A stretch of DNA of 64,000 nt, taken from the NCBI RefSeq assembly GCF_900113835.1, contig NZ_FOQV01000001.1:434001-498000 (forward strand), read 5' to 3'. Positions within the stretch are counted from its first letter, which is position 1. Every line of letters begins with the position of its first letter. The translations under genes and the position numbers were made by a program. The stretch comes from Allobosea sp. OK403. GTDB taxonomy: Bacteria > Pseudomonadota > Alphaproteobacteria > Rhizobiales > Beijerinckiaceae. Shown in pieces: positions 34,892 to 46,800 of the stretch. The notes below the pieces were generated by a model that saw only the letters and a program-made list of their open reading frames with translations, did no database searches and was not told the DNA's origin.

Positions 34892-37800
34892 GGCTGAGCC
34901 TCGCCGCTTCCGAACTGGCCGAGATTCACTCGCGGACCACTGCCTTCACCGAGGCTGGCGGTCGTCTCGGGATCGGGGCTGCGCCAGCGGCCGTCAGCGC
35001 CCAAGGCGAAGCCGCGCGCGATCTCGCCGAAGCTCGGCCCCATCGGCGCGACGACGCTGAGCCGCGCCATATCGCGCACCAGCGAGACGCCATCCGCGGT
35101 ATCGACATTCGCAATATTGCTGTCGAACTGCACGACATAGGCGTTCGACGACAATTGGCTGCCGTTGACGGAGATGAAGAAGGTCCGGTCCTTCTGGTAG
35201 AGCTGCACATCGAAACCGCGAACCGGAGCGATGCTGCGGTTATTGGCCAGGACGGTCATTCCGGGGGTGGTCAAGCGCAGAGCTCCCGGAACGAAATTGG
35301 CTGCTAGATCGAAGCGGCTGGCGCTCGTCGTTATGACAGCATCCGTAACGTCTATCCGGTTGGCGCGGAAGCGCAATGCGTCGATCGTAAGGGCGGCGGA
35401 CCTCGCAGTCCGTTCCCGCAGACCTGCAATATCGAGCACGAGCGGAGCGCCTGAGCCGCCAGGCAACTGCACGATGCTGGAGGCGATATCCGTGCCCAGG
35501 ATAGTGATGCTGTCGCCCGCGCCGAAGCGGCCGAGGCGGACATCGTCGGGCGCGGAGAACGCCGCGTTGCGCGCCGCGCCAATGCCGAGCCGGATCGAGC
35601 CGCTGCCGCCGAGGCCTGCCCGCGCGAGGAGGGCGTCGGTGGCGACGATGGTATCTCCGTCGATATCGCCGGCGCTGGCGAGGCTGGCGGAGCGGCCGGC
35701 GTCGAGTGCGCCGAACCTGATCGCCTGCCCGGAGATGGCGATGTTCTCACCGGCTTGCGCGGTCGTGATGATGACGCCGGCACGGGTCGAGTTCAGCAGG
35801 AGCGACCCGCCTGCCGTCAGGCTTTCAAAACGCAAGGCCTCTGCGGCCGTGAGCGTTACGTCGTCGTGAGCGACAAGCGTCTGGATATCGATGCCCGCGC
35901 CCGAGGACGTGGCTGTGACGGAGCCGGCGCTGCGTGCGATGCCGACGGTAAGGGCGCCGGGCGCCTGCAGCAGGAGCGCGCCCGAGGCATCGAGCGTTCC
36001 GGCGCGGATCGTGCCGAATTCGGATACGACGGAGAGGTCGCCCGACTGCGTCAGCACGCTGCCGAGCGTGACCGCGCCGCGACCATTCAGATTCGTGCTT
36101 TCGCCTGCGGTGAGCGAGGTGAGGGCAATGACATCGCCGGAGATGGCAGTTCCGCCGCCGCTGCGCAGGTCGTTGATCGTCACGGTCCTGGCCGCTACGA
36201 GATCGGCGCGGCCGTTGGCGCGCAGGGTCTGCGCGGTGATGCCGTCTGCCGTCGAACGCAGCGATAGGTTGCCCGAGCTCGTCACACTGGTGAGGGTCAG
36301 CATGTTCGCTGCGGTGAGCGTGGCATCGCCGCCGGTTGCAAGCGTGCCGATCGTCAACCCGGCGTGCGACGAAGCAGTCGTCCCGCTCCCGCTGCTCGCC
36401 GTCTCCACGATGATCGCGCCTGCCGCATCGAGCATGATTGCGCCTGCCGCCTCCAGCGAGGTCGCCGTGATGCCGGCAGTGAGCGATGTCGCGACGATAT
36501 CGCCGGCCCGTGTCGTGAACGTGCCCAGGCTGATCGCGCCAGCAGCCGAGAGCTCGGCGGTGTCGCCTGTCGTCGCGGTCGCCAGGTCTATCGTCGCATT
36601 CCGCGAAGAGAGCGTGGCTGCGCTGCCGGCATTCAAGCTCGAAACGGCGAGCGCGCCAGCTGCATCCAGATGTGTGACGCCGCCGCTGGTGAGCGAGCCG
36701 ATTTCCAGGGAGCCGATCTGGGTGGTCGCTGTGGCGTCGCTGCCGCTCGTGGTCGTGTCGACGTGCAGCGTGGCCGCGCTCAGGACTGTCGAACCGAAGG
36801 CCTGGAGGGTCGTGGCGGTCAGGCGGCCGCCCGTCGATGTCGCGAGGAGGTCTCCCGCCGTCGTGGTTGCCGTGCCCAGCGCAATGGCGCCGGCGGCCTG
36901 CAGAGTTGCGGTTGCGCCTGCGTTCAGTGTCGCGATTGTCAGCCTGCCCGTTGCCGAATGGATGCTGGCGTGGTCGCCGCTTGTCAGCGTCGTCCCGGAA
37001 ATGTCGCCGAAGGCGGCCAGATCCAGCCCGGCTGCCGAAACCAGGGTCGCGGCCGAGATGCCGGCATTGGTCGAGGACACGGCAAGATCGCCGGCGGTCG
37101 TCTGCACCGTTCCCAGCGTGACGGCAGTCGCGCCGCTGAGCGTGGCTGCGCCTCCCGATGTCACGGCCGCGAGGTCGAGCGATCCGGTCGAAGAGGTGAC
37201 GGACACCGTGCCGCCGGTGGTGAGCGATGTCGTGATCGAGATCGCCCCGGCAGCGGTCAGGGTAGCGTTTCGAGCCACGTTGAGCGTGGCTGCCGTGATC
37301 CCGGCGGCGGTCGAGGAGACGGAAAGATCGCCACTGGTGGTCTGAGCGGAGCCGAGGGTGACAGTGCGGGAGGCAGCGAGCGTCGTTGTCCCTCCGGCCG
37401 TGAGCGTGGTGATGTCGAGCGTGCTGCCCGAAGAGGTCGCGCTCGTACCATTGCTGCTGGTCAGCGTCGTGACGCTGATCGCACCCGCGGCGGCGAGTGT
37501 TGCCGTACCGGCCGCATCGAGCGTGGTCGCGGCGATGCTGCCGCTGGTCGAGGAGACGGACAGATCGCCGGCTGTCGTCCGGGCGGTTCCCAAGGTGACG
37601 GTTGTCGCCCCGCTGAGCGTGGCTGTACCGCCCGACGTCAGCGCCGCGAGATCGAGCGCCCCGCCGGACGAGGTGACGGACGCCGTGCCTCCGGTGGTGA
37701 ACGATGTCGTGACCGTGATCGCCCCAGTGGCAGTCAATGTCGCATTTCGGGCAACATTGAGCGTGGCGGCGGCAATCCCGGCATTCGTCGAGGAGATGAA

Positions 37801-40800
37801 GAGGTCCCCGACGGTCGTCTGAGCCGAGCCGAGCGTGACAGTACCGAAGGCCGCGAGCGTCGTCGTTCCTCCAGCCGTGAGCGTTGTAATTCCGAGCGCT
37901 CCGCCCGAGGAGGTGGCGGTCGTGCCACTGCCGCTCGTCAGTGTCGCGACAGTGACCGCGCCTGGAGCGGTGAGCGCGGCAGCTCCGGCCGCATCGAGCG
38001 TGGTCGCGGTGATCCCGGCGGTTGCCGAGGAGACGGTCAGATCGCCGGTCGTCGTCCGCACCGTCCCTAGCGTGACGGTTGTGGCGCCGCTGAGTGTGGC
38101 CGTGCCGCCGGATGTCAGCGCCACAAGGTCGAGAGATCCGCCCGACGAGGTGATGGACGCGGTGCCACCGGTCGTCAGTGAGGTCGTGATCGAGATCGCC
38201 CCGGCAGCAGTCAGGGCCGCTTTTCCAGCTGCATTGAGCGCGGCGGCCGTGATCCCAGCATTTGTCGAGGAAGCCAGGATATCTCCGGCGGCGGTCTGCG
38301 CGGAACCGAGCGTGACAGCGCCGAAGGCCGAAAGCGTCGCGGTTTCGCCAGCCGTAAGCGCGGTGATATCGAGCGTCCCGCCTGATGAGGTCGCGGTTGC
38401 ATCGCTGCCGCTGGTCAGCGTCGCAACGATGATGGCGCCGGGGGCGGTGAGGGTGACAGCCCCATCGGTGTCGAGCGTGGTGGCGGTGATGCCGGCGGTG
38501 GTGGAGGAGACCGAAAGATCTCCCGTCGTCGTCCGCGCAGAACCGAGCGTGACCGTGCTGGAGGCTGCGAGTGTCGTGGTTCCGCCGGCCGTGAGCGTTG
38601 TGACGCCAAGCGTGCTGCTCGACGAGGTCGCGCTCGTGCCGCCGCCGCTGGTCAGCGCCGTGACGCTGATCGCACCTGGAGCGGTGAGGGTTGCAGCGTT
38701 GGCGGCGTCGAGCGTGGTCGCGGTGATGCCGGCAGTTGTGGAGGCTACCGAGAGGTCGCCCGTGACGGTCCGCACCGTTCCCAGCGTGACAGCCGTTGCG
38801 CCGCCGAGTGTCGTTGCTGCTCCCGATGTCACAGCCGCAAGGTTCAGCGCGCCGCCGGATGAGGTGACGGAGGCCGTGCCGCCCGTCGTGAGCGAGGTCG
38901 TGATCGCGATGGCGCCGGCAGCGGTCAGCGTCGCATTTCGCGCCGCATCGAGCGTGGCGGCCGTGATCCCGGCGATTGTCGAGGAGACAGAGAGATCCCC
39001 GGCGGTGGTCCGCGCCGACCCAAGCCTAACAGTGCCGGAGGCGGCGAGCGTGCTCGATCCTCCCGCGGTAAGCGTGGTGACGTCGAGTGTCCCGGCCGAC
39101 GATGTCGCATTCGTGCCGCCGCCGCTGGTCAGCGTCGCGACGCTGATCGCGCCGGGAGCGGTGAGCGTGGCCGCGCCAGCCGCATGCAAGGTGGTGGCGT
39201 TGATGCCGCCCGACGTCGATACCAGGGTGAGATCGCCTGCGGTCGTCGTCGCCGATGTCACGCCGAGCGCATTCGCGGCGCTCAGGGTTGTGGCGCCGCC
39301 CGAGGCCAGGGTGCCGATCGCCAGCATCCCGGCTGTCGAGATCACGCTTGCCGCGCCGCCGCTCGCCAGCGCATCGACCGTGAGATTGCCTGTCGCGAGC
39401 AGGCTGGCGGGGCCGGTATCGGCCGTCAGCGCCGTGACACGCGTCGTCGTGGCGGTCTTGAGATAGACGCCGCCCTGCAGGCTGCGGGCCGACAGGCTCG
39501 GTGCGTCGAAGCTCACCGGCGCCAGGCTGCTGCCGATGCCGCTGCCGGCATTGAGCGCGATGACGCCGCCGGCCTGGCCAGCGCCGAGATTGACGACGCT
39601 GTCGCCATTGCCGGCGATGGCTCCTGCGGCCGAAACGGCGATGGAGGCGGTGCCGGCGGGGGCGATAAGCATGCTCGTGACCCGTCCGAGCGTCACATCG
39701 CTGAGCGAGGCGAGCGTGATCTGCCCGCCCGATTGCACGGTCGCGCCAGCCGCCATGCTGATCGCGCCGGCCGTGATGGCGAGCGGCCCGGTGGTCGCCG
39801 ACAGATTGCGCAGGATCCGCACCTCGGCGTCGGCGGCGAGCGAGAGCCCGCCAGCGGCTGTCAGAGCGCCGATCCGCAGCGCGACGGCGGATTGGCTGGC
39901 GAGCGTCGGTGTCGAGAGCGTGGCCGAGCCGCCGATCTGGCCGGAGACCTCGCCATCGCCGGCGGCCTGGACCGCGAATGCCGTGACGGCGCTGCCGACA
40001 TTGCCGGTCGCGTTGAGCACGATGTTGGAAGCCGAGATCGCGACGCCCGGCAGATAACTCTGGATCGAGCCGCTGGCTGCGGTGAGCGAGGCCGTGCCGG
40101 AGGCGAAGATGCGGCCGATCTGGGCGTTGCCGGCTGCGGCGACGAGATAGGCGTCGCCCGCGCCGGCCGAGGCCGAGACCAGCCGGCCGCCGATCTGATA
40201 GGTCAGCGGCGTCGCTGCCGAGCCGATGCCGCCGCCGGCTCCGGTTAGCACCAAGTCGGTCCCGGCCTGAATCTGGACCGCGTTGAGCGGCGTCGTGCTG
40301 TTCGGCGCAGTCGCGACGGTGATCCCCTGCGGCGCCTGCAGGTTGATCGCGCCGGTGGCGGTGACGCGTCCGAGGTTGAGCGAACCGCCGCCCGACTGCG
40401 CGCCGGTCGTCGCCTGGACATAGATGTCGCCCTGGGCCGAGCCGGAGAATGTGCCGGTCGCGCTGATGAAGAGCGGCGCGGTCTGGCTGATGTCGACCGA
40501 GGTCAGTGTCACGCCGATGGGCACGGCGTTGATATCGGAGACCGCGACGCGCTGGCCGCTTCCGTTCGTGCCGAAGAGCTTGACCGAGCCTGGTGTGGTC
40601 GCGACCGCAAGCGTCTGGAGCTGGCTCGTCGTCAGCGTGCCGTCGCGGATGGTGTCGAGGCCGATGGTGACGTCGGGCGCCAGCGAGCCGATGCTGCCGC
40701 CGATGTTCAGGCTCACATCGCGGCCGACGATGATCGCCGTGCCGTTGCCGACGACACCCGAGGCCGGCTGCAGCGCCGCCTGGTCGATCGCGGCGACGAG

Positions 40801-43800
40801 CTGGCCGGTTTGCCAGACGGCGTTGGCGGTGATGGAGGAGGCGAGCCCGCTCACGGCGCCCGGCGAGACGGTGGTGAAGTTGAAATTGCTTTCGAGCGTG
40901 TTCTCCTGGAAGCGCGCCAGCGTGTTCCAGTTCGCGCCATAGGCCTTCTCGAATACGCTCGCGTAGTTCGCATAGCGGTCTGCCACATAGGCCGGGACGG
41001 TCATCCCGGCAGCGTCGGCGAGCGGCTGGTAGAGCGCGGTGGCGGCGGCGTCGAGCGTGAAGACGCCGTTGGTGACGCTGCCGTTGCGGATCAGGCTGGA
41101 ATAGAGCGTGTAGGTCTGGGTGACGTTGCGCTCGAACGCAGCGACGCTGGCAAGCGCAGCGGCATCGGCGCCGTCGGCCTGGGTTAGCTTGAGCTTGCTC
41201 TTGATCGTCGAGAGCTGCTCGGTCGAGAGCGACTGCGCTGCGGTCTGGGCGTTGGCTGCCTTGAGCGTGCCGTCGACCACGTCGACGCGGACATTGCCGC
41301 CGGTGCTGGCGATCTGGCCGACGCGGAGATTGCCCGAGAGCTGCTTGATGCCGATATCGCCCTGCGCCGAGATGTTGACCACGCCGCCGCTCTGGCTGCC
41401 ATTGGCCAGCGTCGTTGCCATGGCCTGCATGCGCAGCGGAGTATTGATGCCGCCGACCGCGCCGTTGAGGCTGGTGATGTTGATGTTGTTGCCGAGCACA
41501 TGGGTGAAGTCGGCCGGCGCGAATTGCGAAACCTCGAGCCCGCCGGTGGCGCGGATGTTGATGTCGCCATAGCGGCCGGAGGCCGCGTCGAGATCGGCGT
41601 TGAAGCGCCAGACCTTGGCGGCGGAATCGATGTTCAGGTTGATGCCGCCGGCGCCGGAATAGGCGGCGATGATACCGCCCTCGGTCAGCGAGACATCGAT
41701 CGGCGCGGCGGTGGAGCCGAGCGCGTCGCGCCCGCTGATCGTCAGGTTCTGCGACAGAATATTGGTCTGCGGCGCTTGCGTGATGCTGCCGGCGGTCGCG
41801 GTAATAAAGGCGGCGCCGCTCGGATTGACGATGTTGCCCTGCAGGCGGATCGACTGGTTCGAGGTGATGTTGAGCTGGCCGCTGGCATTGCCGGCGAAGC
41901 TGATCCCGAAATCGTAGTCCGCCTTGACTGAGGCGGTGACCTGGAGCCAGGCGTCCCTGACGTGGTTGTAGTTCCAGAAGGTGTTGGCGGTCGAGCCGTC
42001 GACCTGGCGGAAGTCGCGGCTGCAGAAGCTAGGAGTGCCGCCATTGCAGCCCTCGTAGGTTTGCTGCGCGTTCGAGACCTCGATGACGCCGCCCTGCAGC
42101 GTCTGGTAGAAGACGGGGCTGCTGCTGGCGTAGTTCTGGTTATAGACGACGCGGCCCTGCGCCCCGGTCGTCGCGTTCCAATAGTCCGGCCCCGATGAGG
42201 TGCCGTCGCCCCAGACGCCGGTCGCCGGCGCCGGGACATACACCCAGGGATTGTTGGCCGAGCCCGAATTATAGCGCCACACGCCCTGTTGGTTCGGATC
42301 GCCGCTGACGAGACCGTCCTTGTGGACGAACAGCTGCTGCGTCCACTCGTAGCGCATGCCGTCCTTGGTGTCGTAATTTGTGCGGTCGCCGGCGATGAAC
42401 TGCACGGGCTGAGTGGCGTTCGCGCCGCTCAGGATCGGCTGGCGCCCATTGTCGGTGATGTATTTCGCGATGCCGGAGCCCGGCGTGTAGACGTAGACCG
42501 TGGTGTTCTCGGCGGCCGGCTTCAGCCGATCGATGATCGTGATCTTGCTCGTGCTGGCATTGGCGCCGGCGGCCGTGCCGGTGTTGATCCGGTTGGTGAC
42601 GAGCTCCAGGCCGCTGTTGTTGACGATGTCGACATGGCCGAAGCCGCCATTGATCTTGATCTGGCCGAGTACGTTGGTGCTGATGATCTGGCCGTCGAGC
42701 AGCACAGAGCCGCCGCCCGAGGAGGCGTTGACGTCGCTGATATTGAGCTGGCCGGTGCGGATGTCGTAGGTGACGGGGATCCGCTTGTCGCCGCTGTTGA
42801 GGACGCTGTAGGAGCCGGCCGCGCTGCCGTAATTGAGCAGGCGCGTATCGTTGGTGAGATCGACCAGGGGCGAGCCGGCGCCATAGTAGTTGTAGTTGAA
42901 GATCGCGAAGCCGAGCGCCTGGATCAGGTTCTCGCCCAGAACGACCGACTGGTTGGTGACCCGACCGGCCTCGATCGAGGCGTTGACGTTGATCACGGTC
43001 GCCTTGATCGCGACCTGCGCGCCGTAGATCTGTGCGCCGCTGCCTTGCGCCTGGACCGTGTCGCTTTGGTAGTATTTCGGTACGATCGGGATCTGGGCGA
43101 AGTAGATGCCGTTGCCGAAATCATAGCCGCCCTGGCAGTTATAGCCGGTCGAGCCATAGCCGATGCAGTTGCCGTACATGATGGTGCTGTAGCGCAGTCC
43201 CGGATTCCCGCCATCCTCGATACGGTGGTAGAGGTTGTAGTTCAGGCTGGCGCCGTTGCCGAAATACAGCGTGTTGGCAATCGCGTTGACGGTGTCGTTG
43301 ATGACGTAGCTCTGCGACGGCGCACCGGGCGTGGCGCCGGGATAGGTGATCGCCGCGCCCCATTCCGCCTGCGGCGACGCGCCGGCATTGTACATGCCGT
43401 TGGGACCGTTCGACGCAACCGCGACCGCGCCGTTGGGCACCGTGACGTTGAACTGCAGCGAGTCGATGCGCTGGCCCGAGAAGCCGAACGAGCCCTGCGT
43501 GTTGTTGATCGAGACCAGGCCGCCGAGATTGCTGATGTCGTCGGCGATCAGCAGCGCCGGCCCGTAGCCGCCGATATCGTCGCGGGTATAGGCGTTGCTG
43601 ATGATGACGCTCGCCGTGCCGTTGGCGTTGAAGCGGGTCTGCGTCAGCCCGGCCTGGCCTTGCGCCGCGCCGGTGAACAGGATCTGCCCGGTCGAGAGGT
43701 CGGGGATATAGGCGCCGCCGTCGAGGATCAGATAGGCGGCGCTGTTGTTGACGACCTTGATCGTCGGCCCGCCATTAGCGGTCAGCGTGCCATTGCCCTG

Positions 43801-46800
43801 GATGGTGTCGCCATTGACGAAGACATTGCCGCCGGCCGCATAGAGCTGGCTGATCCGGTAGGCCCGCACCAGCCCCGAGGAGATGCCGCCGACCAGCGTG
43901 TCGGCGACGGCGGTGTCGTCGATCGTGCCGTTGGTCGTGGTGTAGTTGGCGCGGACATAGGCCACGGCGTCGAACGCGTCGTCGCGGGTGACGACGACCG
44001 GCGCGCCGCCGGCCTTCACATAGACGTCCGGCGTCGCGTTGAGGTCGCAGATCGACAGGCCGCCCGTGCCGCAGCCGATGGTGATCTCCTGCTCGTGGAA
44101 GACGCCGCCGACGGCGCGGCCGTTCATCACCACCGTCGATGTCGCCGATGCGCCCGGAGTCTCGTTGCGCTGCGTCACCGGGATGAAATAGAGCTGGAAG
44201 CCGTGGCCGGCGCCGTCGGCATTGGGCGTCACCATGCCGTTATAGGCGCCGAGCGTGACGTTCTGGGCGCTGAGCAGCGCCGCGCCGGTATTGACGTTCA
44301 GCCGCGCCCGGTTCTGCAGGTCGGTCGAGGCATCGGCGTTGGGCACCGCGATCACACCGCGCACATAGCCGATCGCCGTGGCGTCGCCGGAGATCGAGGT
44401 CATGAACAGGCCCGAGGCGTCGCGCCCGGCGGTGACGTTGACGTTGTCGAGTCCGGTCAGCGTGCTGTTGGCGCCGATCGTGACGGTCTGGTTGGTGATG
44501 ATGTCGGTATCGGCCTCGGCGACGCCGACGGCGGCGAGACCATAGGTCGTGACGAGCGCGTTCGTCTTGACCGTCGCGGTGGTGTAGGTGCCGATATTGA
44601 TCGTGCCGGCCGAGGTCAGCGTGACCCCTGTTCCGAGCGTGACCTCGTTGTCGACATCGCGGGCGCGGTATTGCGAGGTGACGCCGGCGCCCTGCAGCGC
44701 GCCGCCGGTGGTCAGCGTCACCGTGTCGTTGGCGGTCAGTTCAGTGATCGCCTGGATCGAGATCGGGCCGGGTGAATTGACCGCGTTGAAGCCGCTGGAG
44801 AAGTTGGCGTTGTCGCCGATCAAGACTTTCGACCAGCCGTCCACGTCAATCGTCGATTTCGCGCCGACGCCGTTGATGCCGCCACCCGCACCGGCGCTGA
44901 TCGTGTCGCCGAGCGCGAGCTGGGTGAAGATGTTGCGGCTTTCGAGCTCTATGCCCTGGACGCAGGTGGTGACGTAGCAGCCTTTCGTACCGTTGCCGAG
45001 CGCGGCGAAGATGGTGGCCGCGCCGATGTCGACCACCACGTGGGAGGTCGCGTCGTGACTGGCGAGCGACGCGCTGGCGCCCAGCGCAGCGGCTTGCGTC
45101 GCATCGACCCGGTTGGCGTATTGGTCGGTGTGGCTCGCATTGACCAGGATGGTGTTGGCGCCGATCTGCGTACGCGCGCCGATGCCGGCCGTGACCGTGG
45201 CGGTATTGGCGGTGTCGGCCGAGGCGCCGGCACCGGCGATCAGTCCGCCATTGCCCGATGTGGCGCTGGCGATCTGCGTGTCGCTGCCGGCTGCGATCAG
45301 GCTGAAGCTCGTGGCGCTGTTGCCCAGCAGGCGGGCGTCGTCGCCGAGCGTCGCGCTCGTCGTGGCCGTCGAGCTCGCATTGGCCAGCACGGCGCCGATC
45401 GCGTATTTGCCGGCGATCGAGAAGCCGGTCGCCGAGGCGATCTGGCGCGTTGTATTGGTCGCGTTGATCGCGACTGTACCGGCCGGCAGCCGGACATTGT
45501 TGCCCGCCGAGGCGCTGACCGTCGAGGTGTTGACGGCCTTCGCGTCCGAGCCGACCGCGCTGGCATAATAGGATCCAGAGCCGGAGAAGGACCAGGCGGC
45601 AGCTCCGGTGCCGCCGCGGCTGAACTCGCTGGTCGCGCCGGGCGAGCCGCCGATCGAGGTCACGGGCGTGCCGAAGATCGTGCTGGTCGCCAGGATCGAG
45701 AGGCTGCCGGCGGTGAGCGCACGCTGGGCGGCGGCTCCGCCATCCATCGCCGCGATCACGGTTTGGTTGGTGGTGGCGCGCGAGATCGCCGCGCCTACGG
45801 CGAGCCCGCCGGTCACCGAGACGCCATAGGCGGCTGCCTTGGCGTCGGGCGTCGCGGTCGCGGTCACGCGGATCGCCCCGGTCCCGACATTGACGCTGGC
45901 GTTGTCGCCGAGATGGGCCTCGACGCGCGAGGAATCGCTGGCGCGCGCGTCGGCACCCGTGCCGGCCACCAGCAAACCGCCCGCGCCGGCGGTCGCCGAG
46001 GCATAGGAGATGCCGGCGCTGCTGGCATCGACGGTGAGCGATGTTCCGCCCGAGAGCGTGGTGTTGGCCGCGACATTCGACGTCGCCGTGCCGTCGAGGC
46101 TGCTATTGGCGATCGAGATGCCGAGCGCGCCGCCGCCGGCCGCCGCCGCGCCGAGCGCGTCGGCGCGCGAGCCTTGCGTCGCCGTCGTGACGACCGTCGT
46201 CGCGCCGGTGACCGTGAGCGTGCCGCCGAGCCGGGCCGTAATGGTGTTCGAAACCGCGCCCTGCGCCACTGCCGCGCCGGCGGAAGCCGTGCCTGAGCCC
46301 GCGCCGGCCTTGACGTCGATCCTGGAGGCCACGCCCCCGGCGCCATCGATGGCCGAGGCATTGACCGTGATCGAACCCGTCGTCACCGTCGCCTGGTCGA
46401 GTTGGGCGCTGACATTGTCGGCGACCGTGGTGTAGCCGAGTGCGGCGCCGACGCCGACGCCGCCGATGCCGATGCCGAGCGCGGTGTTCTCGGTCGAGGT
46501 CTTCGAGGTCGAGGTGACCGAGACCGAGCTGGCCGTGATCGACCCGCCGAGCGCGGTCGCGCCGGTCTGGGCCCCGGTCGAATCGAGCAGGGCCGTGGCG
46601 CTGATCGCACTCGGCGTCGCCGTGCGGGCGCGGTTGCTGGTGAACCAGGCATATTGCGAGGCGGCGTAGCTGCTCACTTCGCTGAAGGTCGCCGTCCGGC
46701 CGAGCTCGGCATCGGCAGCGGCCTGGTAGACGGCCTGGCCCGACCCGCGCAGCGAATAGAGCCCGTTCACCGGGACGCCGTTGGCCAGCAGCGTGGCATA

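Noticed and set aside
37040..39180. Regular spaced repeats that could suggest CRISPR
   Set aside because: Units are about 238 bp, contiguous, coding in one frame, and diverged; there are no short identical repeats with unique spacers and no cas genes.
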